The translations under genes and the position numbers were made by a program. A stretch of DNA of 64,000 bases, taken from NCBI GenBank assembly GCA_009746045.1, contig RPFO01000153.1:62001-126000 (forward strand), given 5' to 3'. Source of the DNA: Mesostigma viride. Its lineage: Eukaryota; Streptophyta; Mesostigmatophyceae; Mesostigmatales; Mesostigmataceae. The first letter of the stretch is position 1, and every line of letters begins with the position of its first letter. The notes beneath the pieces were generated by a model that saw only the letters and a program-made list of their open reading frames with translations, was not told the DNA's origin and did not search any database. Below, piece after piece: positions 20,450-32,497 of the stretch.

Positions 20450-21856
20450 TCAAGGAGGATGCTGATGCAGTACATGGTGGCCCCGTTTGGCACAGTGTGT
20501 GGGAACGCCCGTGAAAGGTTGTGGCACCAGGTCGATACCTGCAGCACGCCGGTGCTTACGGTCTTGCGAAGCACCAGGCAGTGTGCGCTTCTTGCCACCA
20601 TTGAGCGGACCACTCATAGACATGGGGGAGCCACCTGCAGTTGCCACATCCGCAGCAACATGCTGACACCTAGCCCGGGCCACAGCAAGCTGAGTCGAAG
20701 AGGACGTTTTGCTAGCGCATCCGCTGGTGCTGGCTTCCAGGCCGACAGGACTGGGAGGGGGCATCATGTCCACAACTGCCTTCGAGAGCCGGCAAGGGGC
20801 ACACCGGTGTTGTTGGTGGTGATCTACATGATGATCATGGGGTAGGTGCTGGTTATCTGCATGATGATGGGTGTGCCGGTGCTGCCCTGTCCCTGGCAAC
20901 TTCCCTGTGCCCGCTTGCCCACGCATGCTGTGCCGCCTCGCCCGACGGGTGGCCCGCAAGACACGGGGCAGCGGCTCCCCTCTCCACGAGGATGACGTGG
21001 TTCTCGATAGAGTCCCATCGGTCATGCCCCTGCGGCTCCTGCCCTCCTCTTGCTCCTCGTTATCACCATGACTGGCTGCATCGACGGCCGCCTGGCAATC
21101 ACCCACATCGTCAACTTCACCCGTTGATGAAGCCGCCTTCCCGGGGACAATGTCACGGTCATGCTGGCGTTTGTCACCACCACAGGATGGCAAGCCTTCT
21201 GTGGGATTAGCCTCAGGCCAGCAACCTTGGTTCGAAGCATACACAGACACCGCCTGCACATCCCTGGCACCGCTGCACGGTCCGATCATACGAGGTCGCG
21301 GAGATGCCGATGGCGACGGCCCCGCAGCGTCTCCTTCCCTTCTCCAGAACAGAGTACCATTCGTCTGCAGCACGGGTCTGTGCGTTCCCCCATCCATCCG
21401 TGCAGCGCTTGTGTGTGAACATCCCTTTCGTGGCACTGCAGGCGTGTGGCAGCACGGCCCAACCACCATCGGCGAGTCATGATCCGCGCAGCTGATGAGG
21501 TCACGTGCGCTAGCACTTGTCACCACCGTTGCTGCAGCAGCATCCTCGCCTTCCCCTCCCCAAGGCCCCGCGGCGGCCACTTCTTGCTCCATCAGCCAGA
21601 GCAGCCGCCGCAGCACATCGCCCTCGTCCATGCCCTCCAGCTGGGCCAGCTCCACCTGAGGTCGGTTGGGTATGATGATGGCGTATATGGGGCCCAACGT
21701 GCCGGTGGTAGGTGCGGGTGCAAGCAGAGCCCCGCATGCCAGCGACAGTGGAAGAGTGCAGGATGACAAGGGACGTGTCAATGCCAGGGAGAGCAACGAC
21801 ATTATTCGCGCAACGGATCCACCGGTCAGCTCACTTCTTTCCCTTTCCCTTTCCAA
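20450..21856 (-). CDS. Unrecognised Ser/Ala/Gly/His-rich ORF
   Basis: A 468-codon open frame with ATG at 21856. After a low-complexity start it has a more structured patch, GPIYAIIIPNRPQVELAQLE followed by DVLRRLLWLMEQE (about residues 55-95). It then runs into a disordered region with a His-rich stretch (HRHTHHHADNQHLPHDHH) and ends at 20450. No family is recognised. It lies downstream of the kinase on the same strand and could be a separate gene, or an exon sharing a gene with 22243-22674. The two were not joined because no convincing donor was found. Confidence 0.4.
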   Translation of the reverse strand: MERERERSELTGGSVARIMSLLSLALTRPLSSCTLPLSLACGALLAPAPTTGTLGPIYAIIIPNRPQVELAQLEGMDEGDVLRRLLWLMEQEVAAAGPWGGEGEDAAAATVVTSASARDLISCADHDSPMVVGPCCHTPAVPRKGCSHTSAARMDGGTHRPVLQTNGTLFWRREGDAAGPSPSASPRPRMIGPCSGARDVQAVSVYASNQGCWPEANPTEGLPSCGGDKRQHDRDIVPGKAASSTGEVDDVGDCQAAVDAASHGDNEEQEEGRSRRGMTDGTLSRTTSSSWRGEPLPRVLRATRRARRHSMRGQAGTGKLPGTGQHRHTHHHADNQHLPHDHHVDHHQQHRCAPCRLSKAVVDMMPPPSPVGLEASTSGCASKTSSSTQLAVARARCQHVAADVATAGGSPMSMSGPLNGGKKRTLPGASQDRKHRRAAGIDLVPQPFTGVPTHCAKRGHHVLHQHPP

Positions 21857-22242
21857 GCATGGTGTGACAGTCGCCGCAGCCCTGAGAGCAAGGACACGAC
21901 CGGCCTAGCCGGCTCAATCCGCCGTAGCATCAAGCACGTGCCATAAAGTGCCTACCGAGCGCCAGAACAGTGACACGACATGAACACGGCATGGTTACGC
22001 CAAAGCCTATTTCGCGTAGTGACTCGGCACCATGCCTTCAGCAAGCAATCAACAAAGGCAATGCAGTGCGCTGGCAGGTCCCGTCGTAGTCCTCACACCA
22101 TGGACTACGATGCGTGATGGGGGACGCACCATGGGGACACGTTCGCGTGCCTGCGCGCAAACAGAAGGGCCCCTACAATAGGTTAGTAGGTATCAAGCGC
22201 CCACCTGAACAGCCATCAGCTTGTCTAGACTTAGCCCAGGCG

Positions 22243-22674
22243 TTAGGACGACAGGTTTTCCAGCGTGGGGGGCGGGAGGGTGACGGCAGGGATGCCACTC
22301 AAGAGCCCACCCTGTGGCATTACCTCCAGCATGGCCAGGGCCGTTGCAGGGTCCCGCACCTCCCAGAAACGCCTCGACCCCGCTGCCGCGTCCCCACACA
22401 TGCGGGCAAACACGGATGTCCCTAGTTCCTGCTGGCTCGTGCGTCCGCACCCGTAGCAGGTCGGCTGGCCACGCTGGGCGCTACGCTTTGCTGGCGACAC
22501 AATGGGTGCGGGTGCCATTGTGCTTTGATTGCCCTTCTCGTGCTCGCTCACGGGAGGTCCGCTCTCTTGGCTCGTACCGCGGCGCCCACTGGAGGTGGAC
22601 GAGGGCGCGGCGGAGGACGCTGCTGCTGCGCACCCTACTGGTGGCGCTATGGCCGCGCATGCCCCTGCCTTCAC
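22243..22674 (-). CDS. Unrecognised ORF with a C-x2-C motif, possible exon
   Basis: A 143-codon frame. The second half looks folded: TCYGCGRTSQQELGTSVFAR, then RRFWEVRDPATALAMLEVMP and VTLPPPTLENL. The CYGC pair could bind metal but a second pair is not obvious. The first 70 residues are low-complexity. It may be part of the same gene as 20450-21856. 22815-22848 just upstream is a (GGGAT)n microsatellite. Confidence 0.33.
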   Translation of the reverse strand: MKAGACAAIAPPVGCAAAASSAAPSSTSSGRRGTSQESGPPVSEHEKGNQSTMAPAPIVSPAKRSAQRGQPTCYGCGRTSQQELGTSVFARMCGDAAAGSRRFWEVRDPATALAMLEVMPQGGLLSGIPAVTLPPPTLENLSS

Positions 22675-23384
22675 ACCAGCTCGGGACGCATGCCTGGTGG
22701 CCAGGGTTGCAAACTTGAGGCACCAGGCAAGTGTAGTGCGCGATGGGCAAGGAGTGGCAAGAGGAAGTAGCTGTCAGACAAAGGCGAAGCAAGCCTCCAA
22801 CGTGTTGTTGACACGGGGATGGGATGGGATGGGATGGGATGGGATGTGCAGCATCGCAGGGCAAGCAGCAACGCATCATTAGTATTGTAACTCTTGCATT
22901 ACAAGTCTGCAACGCGTGTTCTTCCTCATCAAATCAACGAGTCAAAACATTGATAAGACAACAACAGCGCGGGAACAATAACACGTAAGTAGATAAACAT
23001 TGAGCAAGACATTGTGTTAAAGAAAATATCAAGCTACGCGATACTCACGGCATGTAAGGAACCTACGGGAAAAACAAACCCTCAGACCTGGCCTCTATGT
23101 GCCCATATCTGTTTTCACTGCCCACTGGCCCACTGGCCCTCTGGCCCTCTGGCCCACTGGCCCTCTGGCCCTGTGGCCCACTGACTCTGCTGGCTGCTTG
23201 GACAGAACAACAGCTGTTCACATTCAACGGCTCTCTACTGACCCCCGTCCGTCAGTTCGCTGCTCCGCTGTTGCTAATTGTAACACGGTTCCAAGACATG
23301 GACTCCATCCACCAAAGTTGAACTACGCCCAAGGTACCAACCGCCACATCACAAAGTGCGAGAAAGGGTCGTGCCCTCAACCGT

Positions 23385-23389
23385 TTACA
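23385..23389 (-). promoter_or_regulatory. TGTAA polyadenylation signal for the kinase gene
   Basis: TGTAA on the minus strand, about 112 nt after the kinase stop codon at 23501. Confidence 0.4.
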
Positions 23390-23500
23390 TCCTGTTGTGG
23401 TCCGCTGTGCACGTTTCCACTCGACATTCCTTTATCAACTCAACAAAACATCAACAAGACAACCAGCGCAGGCCAGAAATGTCGACTTGAATATGCTGAC

Positions 23501-26500
23501 TCAGTCCAGCCAACCGACACGGGCAACGGGTGGCGCCATGTGACCTACGAACGGGTGGGCGAGCGCCTCCTGCGGACAGCAGCGACGCCGCGGGTCCAAC
23601 GCCAGCATGCGCGTCAGCAGATCCAACGCGTCCGCAGGGGGGTGTTCCACCCTGGCAGTCAGGGCGCCACCTGGGCAAACATCCTGGTCAGGCAGCAACG
23701 GGCACAGGCGAGCCCATCACAACAAGGGAGTAGCTGAAAGAAGGTCAAGTCACTTGTCTGTAAAGCGCAGCGAAAGTACCTACAGCATGCACAGCGCACC
23801 ACATTTCATGTCCACCCCCTCAGACCTTGTACAGCGCTCTTTGGAGGTCAGGAAAAAGTCCTGACATTTTAAGATTCCATGAAACCACAGCCAAGAGCAC
23901 CTGCTAACGTCCTTAAAAGAAAGACAAAGTACTTACGTACTTGGAAGACAAGTAGAATTTACATGTAAGGAAGAGAAAAGATCAGGCCCACCTGCTTGGC
24001 GAGGCTGCGCATGAAGGGCCGCCACTCGCCACGCGGAGCGAGCGCATCCACATCATCAAGGGATAAGGGGCCAACCAGCTCCAGCACGGCCCGCAGGTGA
24101 GCCGCCTCGGGTGATGACGCCAACCGCGGCAGTGAGGGCGAGGGTGGAGTCCGCTCGCAGGCCAGCCCATACGATGCCGATTCTGGCGACGTGCCGGATG
24201 GTGAGGACGCTGCCGCGCTCGGCAACGGGGCTGACGCCGTGTCTGAGAACACCACCGTGACGGATGTCCGCGAGGCCTGCACTGCGTGCGCTGTCGCCGT
24301 CGTTGTGGATGGGAAGACCGCGAGTGTTGTCGCCACCGTTGCTGATGGGGGAACTGCATGCGTTATCGCCGTCGCTGTGGATGCGCAGCTAGCAGGGCAT
24401 GCGGGGGGACCGGGCGGTGCCGCGCCACACGCAAGATTGTCCGCGCCCTCCCATGCAGCGCTTTGGTCACTATGAGCGTCCCTATCCAAGGTATTACTTT
24501 TACTGTGGACGAGGACACCATGGTGAGTGCCGCTGATGCGGGGCTGCCGGGAGGCGGGGATGGAGCAGCCGGCCACCCTAGTTGGCTCGACATGTGATGG
24601 CCCCACGTGGATGACCGGTGACGGGGGTCGGCACTTAGCGTGGACCGAGATGCTGCCTGTGCCGGATGCAAAAGGAGGGCCACCACGGGTACTGTCCTGC
24701 TGGTTGCCGTCACCGTCAGGCGCCAGGTGGCGCTCAGAGGGCGCGGGCATGGGTGTCCCTGACGCGGTGGAGCCGGGTGGCGCAACCGCCACACAGGGCG
24801 GCAGCACAAACAGGCGCTCGGGGGGGCGTGAGAAGGGCAGGGGTGGGGGAGACGGAGAGGGAGAGGGAGCATGAGAGGGAGAGGGAGAGGCCCTGGTGGC
24901 ATCACCATTGATGTGACTGCCTGTATCGCAGTCACCACCCCGGCTGCCGGTATCAGCATTGCCACGGTGGCTACTGGCGAACCTGCCACCCCGTTCGCTG
25001 CTCCTGCGGGTACTGCCGAAATTCGTCCCGTTGGTTGCGCGCGAGCCGTCCACTCCCTGTCCAATCAGCTCCCCATCCCCCGGCTGCGGCGACAACGGTG
25101 CATCTCCACCCTCGGACGGTAGCAGCTCCCTTTTGTCCCGCTGCCGCAGCAACTCCCCGAACACGCATCCCACCGACCACATGTCCACGCGCGCGCCGTC
25201 ATAGGCACCGCCACGCAGGACGACTTCGGGCGCGCGGAAGCAAGGGGTGACCACGCCACCCGTGTACTGCTGGCAAACGTCGTCCCCATCCATGTACTGT
25301 GGGTGGGCATCATTATCATTACCAGCAGGGTGGAATGGAGGCCAAGCGGGCGCAGCGTGCTCCCCCCCTCCCCCCTGTCAATGACCATGCACACAGTAGC
25401 TCACCAACCAACCGTGACATCATCCAATGCAATGAGATCAGCAGGATGGGGCCACGCCAAGCGGCGAGCGCGCTGCCGTACACACGCCATCCATGCTGCC
25501 TATGTTAGTTAAACACGTGCCTGATGCGGCCAGGGCTTAGCCCCAGTAGAGCTGCCAAACACATTGATGAAAGAAAATGAGATGTGGCAAAGCAATACCA
25601 GAGCCAAAGACAGAGCCAAAGCTGCCCCAGCCTACACCCCCGTTGCAACAGCGGACAACAAGAGGGTACAACCGCCCACATACGAATGCCACAAATGCCG
25701 ACGAGGGTGAGGTGATCTGTGAACAAGCAAGCCGTGATGTCTGGATGAGAGCGCAGCGTTGGTAGGGCGAGCACGCACCGGTGCAAAGGCGGACCGTGAC
25801 AGGCCAAAGTCGCATATCTTCAGGCGGCCGTCACCGTCCAGCAGAAGGTTCTGGGGCTTGATGTCCCTGCAGGGGGGTGACAAGCCCAGGGTTGCACACA
25901 CACATCATGAGGCGGCGTGCATGATGAGGCGTGCATGATGAGGCGTGCATGATGAGGCGTGCATGATGAGAAGCCACAAGCCATAGGGCGGCATTCATTC
26001 ATTCACGCGCCTCCATTGTGAGAGTCACAGGGTACCAACTCTTGAGTAGGTACCTGTCATCCCTGATTGATGGGGCGGCATGGCCACCCTTACCTCTTGT
26101 GGATTGCAACCACTGAAGATGGAAGGACCCCGACCACCGGGGAGCGGAGCCTGGGCACATGCAGTATTGGTGGGAAAGGAGCTCTCTGCTAGTCCTACGT
26201 AGTACAAGGAGGGAGCATGGGCAGACATACTGCCTGCCTACATTTGACTGTTGTTGCTACAAGAAAGACAGCGCAGCCATTCAATGTCAAGGTTATTGCA
26301 GCAACAGACACGACCAGCCGTTCACCTGTGCCACACCCAACACTCCTGCAAGTACTGCAATCCCGACAGCAGCTGGTTCATGAGCTGGCGGATCTTGTCG
26401 AGGGAGCACGCGGCTGAGTGGGCGTCCAGGTCACCCCCCGACGCTAGGTCTGAGATCAGGAACGCGTCGTAACTGCCGTCACCGCGGTAGGACGGACGCA

Positions 26501-26813
26501 AAAAGGCGCCCCGGCAACAAATGATGCTGGGGTGGCTCAGCCGCCGGTGGATGCATATTTCTCGCAGCACACGCTTGGCAAGTGTGGGGCAGCTGAGGAA
26601 GTCCTTCACTCGTTTTACAGCGACTTTGCTCCCCGATTCGGTATCCACCGCGCCGCAAACGTACCCGTACGTCCCCGATCCCAGGATGCATGTCAGGTTA
26701 TATCGCGGCCCCAGCGCCCAGATGTCATTGTGAACGCAGTACACTCCAGCGCATTCGTCGATGGGGATCAACATCGTCGCGAGTAAGGCGCAAAACGATC
26801 CCGGAAACGTCAC
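23501..26813 (-). CDS. CMGC-group protein kinase (CDK/MAPK-like) with a ~340-residue insert
   Basis: Four exons (26813-26326, 25866-25779, 25296-23992, 23683-23501) join in phase to 687 residues. All catalytic positions are present: glycine loop LGSGTYGYV (44-52), Lys67 in VAVKRV, Glu85 in VLREI, HRDIKPQN (162-169, split by an intron) and DFG (182-184). The activation segment reads YTGGVVTPCFRAPE: TGG where MAP kinases have T-x-Y, while YT-x-x-VVT and the PQN after HRD are CDK-like. So it is atypical CMGC rather than a clear MAPK. After DMWSVGCVFGELL (230-242) a Ser/Pro/Thr-rich insert (about 250-588) precedes HLRAVLELVG and the C-lobe end ALDLLTRMLALDPRRR...EALAHPF. Substrate and pathway are unknown. 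Confidence 0.82.
25906..25968. repeat. 14-bp repeat (GCATGATGAGGCGT)n in a kinase intron
   Basis: About four copies, within the intron that splits the kinase HRD motif. Confidence 0.8.
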
Positions 26814-29548
26814 GATAGACTGAGGTGCAACGATGATAGAGGCCAGAGGACCACGGCGCCATCTACGTGCCAGAAGCGCGGTTTACAACGTGCAACGGGG
26901 TATCCCCACGAGTTTACAAGCTGTGACTCGGGCACATTCTCGCGTTTACTTGCAAGAATTTACGCGCAATTCATCGGCTATATTACAGCATCGCCATGCA
27001 AAAGAGGAGTCCAAGACATGTGGCACTACCGGGCTCCTTTCCAAAAATGTGGAAGTCCTGGCACCTCACTACTGCATAATGGAAGTCCGTGGGAGGATAT
27101 ACGGCGATGCTTGGACAAGTCCCGGCCCCAGCACCCCTTTCAAACACGAACGATCGCGAGCGTTTATCGGTTATCCCCCGCCACTGCATCCAGGTCCGTG
27201 TCCACCACGCAAGCCAATGGCAAACGGGAAAGCTGACACACGAACTCGGGACAATCGCGCAAAAGGAAGCTATCAATTGACACGACGTACCTTCTGAAGG
27301 TGATCATTTCTGATTAAGTACATGGACAGTCACAAACTGACAGAAGCCTCACCCCGACCGCAGGACGAGCGGAGAACCAACACGGGAAAGTTGACAGGCA
27401 AGGTTTTTAAATTAGGCGTGAGACTGCATGACAGGAGCTTTGGTAAATGGTAATGAACATCGATCGACCTTGATGGTATCATTGGTATGTATGGCTGTCA
27501 GTATTATATAATTAGTGCCTGCCCGCCTTCTGCTTAGGCGCAAGTATGGCTGTCTTAGTGTTCTAAGGTAGGTACTAGGTAGTTAGCCTGTAGCGCCTAC
27601 ACTGTCCAGGTCTAGTGTCTACCCACAAGAAATAGGCGCAGGCCTGGGCTTCAATGAGACAATGGTCAGTGACCATGGACCTATGTAGCCGGCTAGGCTT
27701 CCAGCTTCCTAGACTCCTGTAGTCCGTAGTTTTCCTGAATCCTGAGGATTATCTCAAGCCTCGACTCGAGAGAAACGGCGGCCTGACATGAGATCAAACA
27801 ACAGCTGTACTTAGGCCGGCTCGTTCCTGCCACGTCACCACCTGGGCTCTAACATGCCGGCAGTCTTTGGCATTTGCCTCCCTCGACGTCACCAAAGCGA
27901 CCATTATTGTCGGACACTGCAGGCCGGGTGACCCGACAGTGCAAAGAAAGCTGCACTTTGCAATTCGTTCACTAAATCACCCCAGTTTTCGAGACACAAT
28001 GGTGCATTTCACAACTGTTCCTGGCCTTGTGCTTCCCACGGGCGGAAATGGCCGCGCCTTTGCGTGCAGTGGCACGGCCCAGTTTTTTGGGCAGAAAGCG
28101 ATCTTCGCCAATATCTCGAGCCAATTCACGACGTTGTCGAGTGAAGCCTCTCGTATGATTTCTAATCGTCCTCAACCTGTGTTCGAAATTGCACTAAATC
28201 CCGCCAAGACTGTGGAGCTGGTTCAAGAGCCCGCAACTGTGCGTACAATTCGTCCCACATCGAAACGCCGCGTAGCACGTGCCGGATATTTTCTTGGACA
28301 CTTCCACGCACGGTTCAGAGCCAAGTTCCAAAGATTTCAGTGCAGAACATAGGGGGCCGCGAACATCTGCACGTCAATTTTTGAAGTGCAAATTTACGCG
28401 AAAGTTTCGACAGCTACAGCTATTCTCGGCGTTGTAGGCAGGCTAGCTGTTATTGCAGGCAGGCTCATTGTCGTGAATGTCGCGTGATTTTGCGAGGCAT
28501 TATTCCAAGGACTGTTTGTCTTTCACAGAGCTCTTTTTGCCTCCTCTTTGAGCCATGTTCAATCGCACTATTGCTCATCTATGTGCGTACAAGTAAGGAA
28601 TTTACATTTTAAAACTGTCTCTTGAATTGGACGGCCTGCTTTACAAAGCCAAATAATTTCTTGAACCCTGAACAATTCTTGGACTCTCTTGAACCTGTTT
28701 GAACCTGGGTAGCCTCGTGCACGCGTGCTTGCTAACCTTTCTTTGAATGGGATAAGCCTTCTCCAATTCTTGGAAGTAATGCTTTCCTTCCCTTGCCTGT
28801 GGGAATTGGGCTTGGACTGCAGGGTATGCGTTTCCCAGTGGAATTTTGCTTGCCTGAGCAGGTTCAAGATTGTCAGGCCCTGGCAGGTATGTTCCAGTAT
28901 TCCAACAAATTTCACACCTAGAGAATTCACTTGTGGGAATTATGTGCTCGAATCCAGGTTGTCTTTACCTTTACGCAACACACCAATAAAGAGCAGGACT
29001 GCCAACAGATAAAGGACGGCAAGTGGTCGCATGGGCCTACACAGGATTCTTACCCTCTTCTGTCTTGCGCAACAAGGTGGCGGTGTAAGGGAGAAGTAGA
29101 GCAAGTGATAACAAGCTGAAGGCTGAGGGCACGTTGCTTGTCTACCTGGCGGCCCGACGTGATGTCAACGATGTCAATAAGTCCCTTTTGGGTTAGCCGA
29201 CACTTGGAGGACTAGTTGAATTGGTGTTACATTACTAGATGCAATGTATGGCAGGTTCAACAGTCCCGACGCGAAATATATATCGTTTCGTTTGCTCTTC
29301 TCTTTGAGCACTTGGGCAAGCGTCTCGGTGCCAGCACACTGCACTCTTTGCCAAGGCAACTAAAAAATATGGGGCAAGGTGACACAATTTGTGTCAAAGT
29401 TAATTGTCTATATTCCGTGGCATTAGCATGGCAGGCAGCGCAGTTGGAAAGCGCATTGAAGCCGAAATGTTATGTGACAAGTTTGCTTTAAGTTAACTGT
29501 CTTAAGTTTGCTTAAATATTACAGTCAAGAATCTGGAAGGGGAACATC
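26814..29548. other. Long region with no confident gene
   Basis: It lies between the divergent kinase and chalcone-isomerase-like genes. A 161-codon plus-strand frame (27867-28352) shows no family and has an equally plausible minus-strand shadow, so I do not call it. Repeated TTGAACC words lie around 28660-28705. One or more 5' exons of the chalcone-isomerase-like gene may hide near the right end. Confidence 0.4.
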
Positions 29549-29550
29549 TA

Positions 29551-29713
29551 CACCCCCCCTTTCACGTTTAAGATTCCCAGGTTTTGGATCGTGAGACCCT
29601 CTGATTTGACCTCTACTAGTAGCAGAGTGTAGTAGAATCCAATCACAGTAGTAAGATTCTTTAAGATCGTGAGCCCTGGGTTGGTTTCATTCTTAAACGT
29701 GAAAGGGGGGGTG
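29551..29713. mobile_element. MITE with perfect 22-bp inverted ends and TA target duplication
   Basis: 163 bp. The left end 29551-29572 starts CACCCCCCCTTTCACG and is the exact reverse complement of 29692-29713. Both ends are flanked by TA (29549-29550, 29714-29715), the target duplication of Tc1/mariner-type elements. It has no coding capacity. It lies about 135 bp upstream of the first recognised exon of the chalcone-isomerase-like gene. Confidence 0.75.
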
Positions 29714-29847
29714 TAATGTCCTAGTCTAAACGCCCCACAAAGTTGTTTTTCTCCAGTTTAAAAAGAAACTGTTTCCGGAATGGCGTGGATTCACCTGACG
29801 CGTGTGCCTGTGCCCGCGCTCCCTCCCTGTCCCCCCTGCCTGCAGGC

Positions 29848-32497
29848 ATGGGCGTGCGCAACAAAAAGATCATCATAAAAAACATCAAGGTGGGTGTTGG
29901 CAGCACGGGCAAGGTATCCATATCCCAATGGTAACAAACTTCAACAAGTAAAAATTAACGGATTGTAACGAATTTCAAATAACTTTGTGGCAAGGCTGGC
30001 AAGGCCACAACATGAAGGAAAGATGGTGAAGTCTTCGGGCATGTTTGCTCACAAATAATCTCATCCATCGATTGTCGTTGAAAATGATAGGCGAAGTGGT
30101 AGTTGCGGCAGCAGCACAGAAACAGTGGTCAGACACTGGCAAGTGGCAATTGTGGTGCTAGTGACGCCATGGTTTGCCACCGCTTACTTGGTGGTAGATG
30201 GATCCATGGAATTTGATAACAAGGGAGTGTGTAATTCTGTACCCTGTCACTCCCAATTGCCGTGCAGGAACATGGGGCCCTTTATAGCTGAAAAGGTGCA
30301 AAACCTTTCTCAGGGGGCACAACAATGGATGAAGCGTCTCTCGTTTTTTTGGAGATCCCCCTCTCTTGGGGACAGTCCTGGCCTTGAAAAGATTCATATA
30401 CCATATCTTTGATTGTACGTCAAGGCCGATCAAATCTCTGCAGATGCGCAGTTGGCCTTTTATTGTGCTGACCTATTCCCTCAGTTATGAATGTCATCGG
30501 GGGTTGTAAAAAATGTCAACGTTGTCGTCCTGGCGCCAGTGGCATGGTTCTCATCGTCGTTGTTGTGCTGTGTCGTTACCATTCGTGTGACGTCATCGCC
30601 AGGGTTGGTGTTTTTTGCTTATTGGCATGGTTGCAAATGCTTGTTTCTCTGTGCCTTCATCATAATATCCCCTATTACCCCCCTCCCCCCCCCCCCCCCC
30701 AAGAAAAAAACAGGTGTACGCGGCGGGCATCTACCTGGACCAGCCCGCCCTCAAGGCCAAGCTGGGCCCCCGCTACGCGTCCAAGACCGTGGCATCCGTC
30801 GCCTCGTCGCCCACGCTGTACGCAGATGTGCTGGCGGCGGATGACGTGGCCAAGACACTGCGGCTGGTCATGTTCTACAACCGCATCACGGGGGAGATGA
30901 TCTCTGATGCGCTCTGCAAGAGCCTGGAGCCGGCGCTCAAGGGGGTGAGGGGGGGGGGGGGCACTCAAGGGGGTGAGCCTGGGCGGGGGGAGGGGGAAGA
31001 GGGAAGGGAACTAATGGGGGTGAGGGGTGAGGGGGATATTTTTACGGGAGTGGGCCATGGAGGGCGGGGTGGAGGAGTTGGTGGACCGCCCGGGGGGGAG
31101 TGAGAGGAGGAAAGGCGAAAGACAGACAGAGTGTGATGGTTATTCGGAGTGGGGCGTTCGTTGGCGGGAAATGAGGAGGGAAGGAGGGGTGAGGTACATG
31201 AGGGGTTGGCGGAGGAGTGCCGGGGGGTGGGGTGGGGGGGGGGTTGTATGGTTGCCCACAGGGCTTGTCTTGTTGGGTTGCCGACCTGCCTGTCTACCGC
31301 ATGAGCCTTCCCTGTGACGGTCGATGAAATGATACTCGCACCATCTCCCAGTACAAGCGACCGTGCGTTCCAGTCCGTCAATTTTTCTTGTCTAATTCAC
31401 CTAGTCTTCATGTCAGATCATTTAATTTATTGAGATCATTGGGCACTCGTGGACAACCCAGGAGCCCGAAACCGTTGGTTGTGTTGGTACCATTTACGTT
31501 ATGGCACTAACTAGGTGATGCCTTTGTTCCTGTTTGCGGTTGCTCCCAGGAGCCCGAGACGATGAAGAAGTTCAAGTCCTACTTTGGCAGCAACAAGCTG
31601 GAGCGGGGCACAGCCATCTCCTTTGCGTGGCGCAAGGGGGGGCAGCTGACCACCACGATCGCGGGCAAGGAGGTAAGCGCTTCGATGTTGAGATAAGGGG
31701 GCAGGTGTGGGCTTGCATGTGAGATGACAAAGGGGGGAAGTGCATGCTTGCATGTGAGATGACAAGGGGGGGAGGGGCGACAACGTGTGGGGCTGGCATG
31801 GTGCATGAGGGAAAGGAGGAGGGGGCAAGTATGTGTGATGTGGTGCCTGGCGAGTTGTATGAAGCCAAGGCGTGGAATGGTTGATTTGAAGCGTGTGCTT
31901 GTCAGTGATGGCAATTGCACCACACACGCGCCTTGTTGTTAGGGAACCATCTTTGCGCCCTGCTTGGTCCGCCGACCCCTGGTGTTGTTTGTCGTCTAGC
32001 AGCCAGTCTCACCAGTCGGCTTGCCCGTTGCCTCATCCATCCACCAGCCCTTTGGTTAACACATCCGCTTGCCCCCTGGCGTCACTCAGCTCGCCCCATG
32101 TTTCTTCACTCTCGTCCCCTTCTTGGCCATCGCTCCCTGTGCCCATTTATCTGGATGGGCACGACCATGTCGCTCTGCCCCTTGCCTAATCCATCCGTTC
32201 CCATCCATCCTATTGCCCCGTTTTATACTACTGCATGTTTGCCCCATGGTGTAATGCTACCATATACCGTTTGTTGTCTCCTTGATACCTGCCCAATTGT
32301 GTAACACTACTATATTCTTGCCCCATACTGCGGTGCTACTATATACTTGTGCCCCTTGGACCCACCAGATGGGCACGATCGCGTCGCCCAAGCTGTGCCG
32401 CACACTCTTCTCGCTCTACCTGGGGGACGACAGCATCACGCCCGAGCTCAAGGAGAATGTGGGCAAGAGCGTCGCCAAGCTGGTGTGCGCCAAGTGA
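29848..32497 (+). CDS. Chalcone isomerase-like / fatty-acid-binding protein, 5' end uncertain
   Basis: Exons 29848-29889, 30714-30944, 31550-31672 and 32369-32497 join in phase 0 to 174 residues. The order fits the chalcone-isomerase fold: GMGVRNKKIIIKNIK, then VYAAGIYLD (the conserved first strands), LRLVMFYNRITGEMISDAL, FKSYFG, RGTAISFAWRKGGQLTTTIAG and GTIASPKLCRTLFSLYLGDD. Members of this kind in algae and plastids bind fatty acids; true chalcone isomerases need a catalytic set I cannot see here. Enzymatic flavonoid function is therefore not claimed. The first recognised exon has an acceptor (CTGCAG, 29840-29845), so an upstream exon carrying the start or a transit peptide is likely. The poly-C tract at 30681-30701 is the polypyrimidine tract of intron 1. 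Confidence 0.82.

Noticed and set aside
22815-22848. Interstitial telomere repeat
   Set aside because: GGGAT is not a plant or algal telomere unit (TTTAGGG, TTTTAGGG), and only about seven units are present.
27867-28352. 161-codon plus-strand frame
   Set aside because: No family, no splice context, and an equally good minus-strand frame; left uncalled.
29848-32497. True chalcone isomerase of flavonoid synthesis
   Set aside because: Catalytic residues of the enzyme could not be identified; the protein fits the fatty-acid-binding-like branch better.
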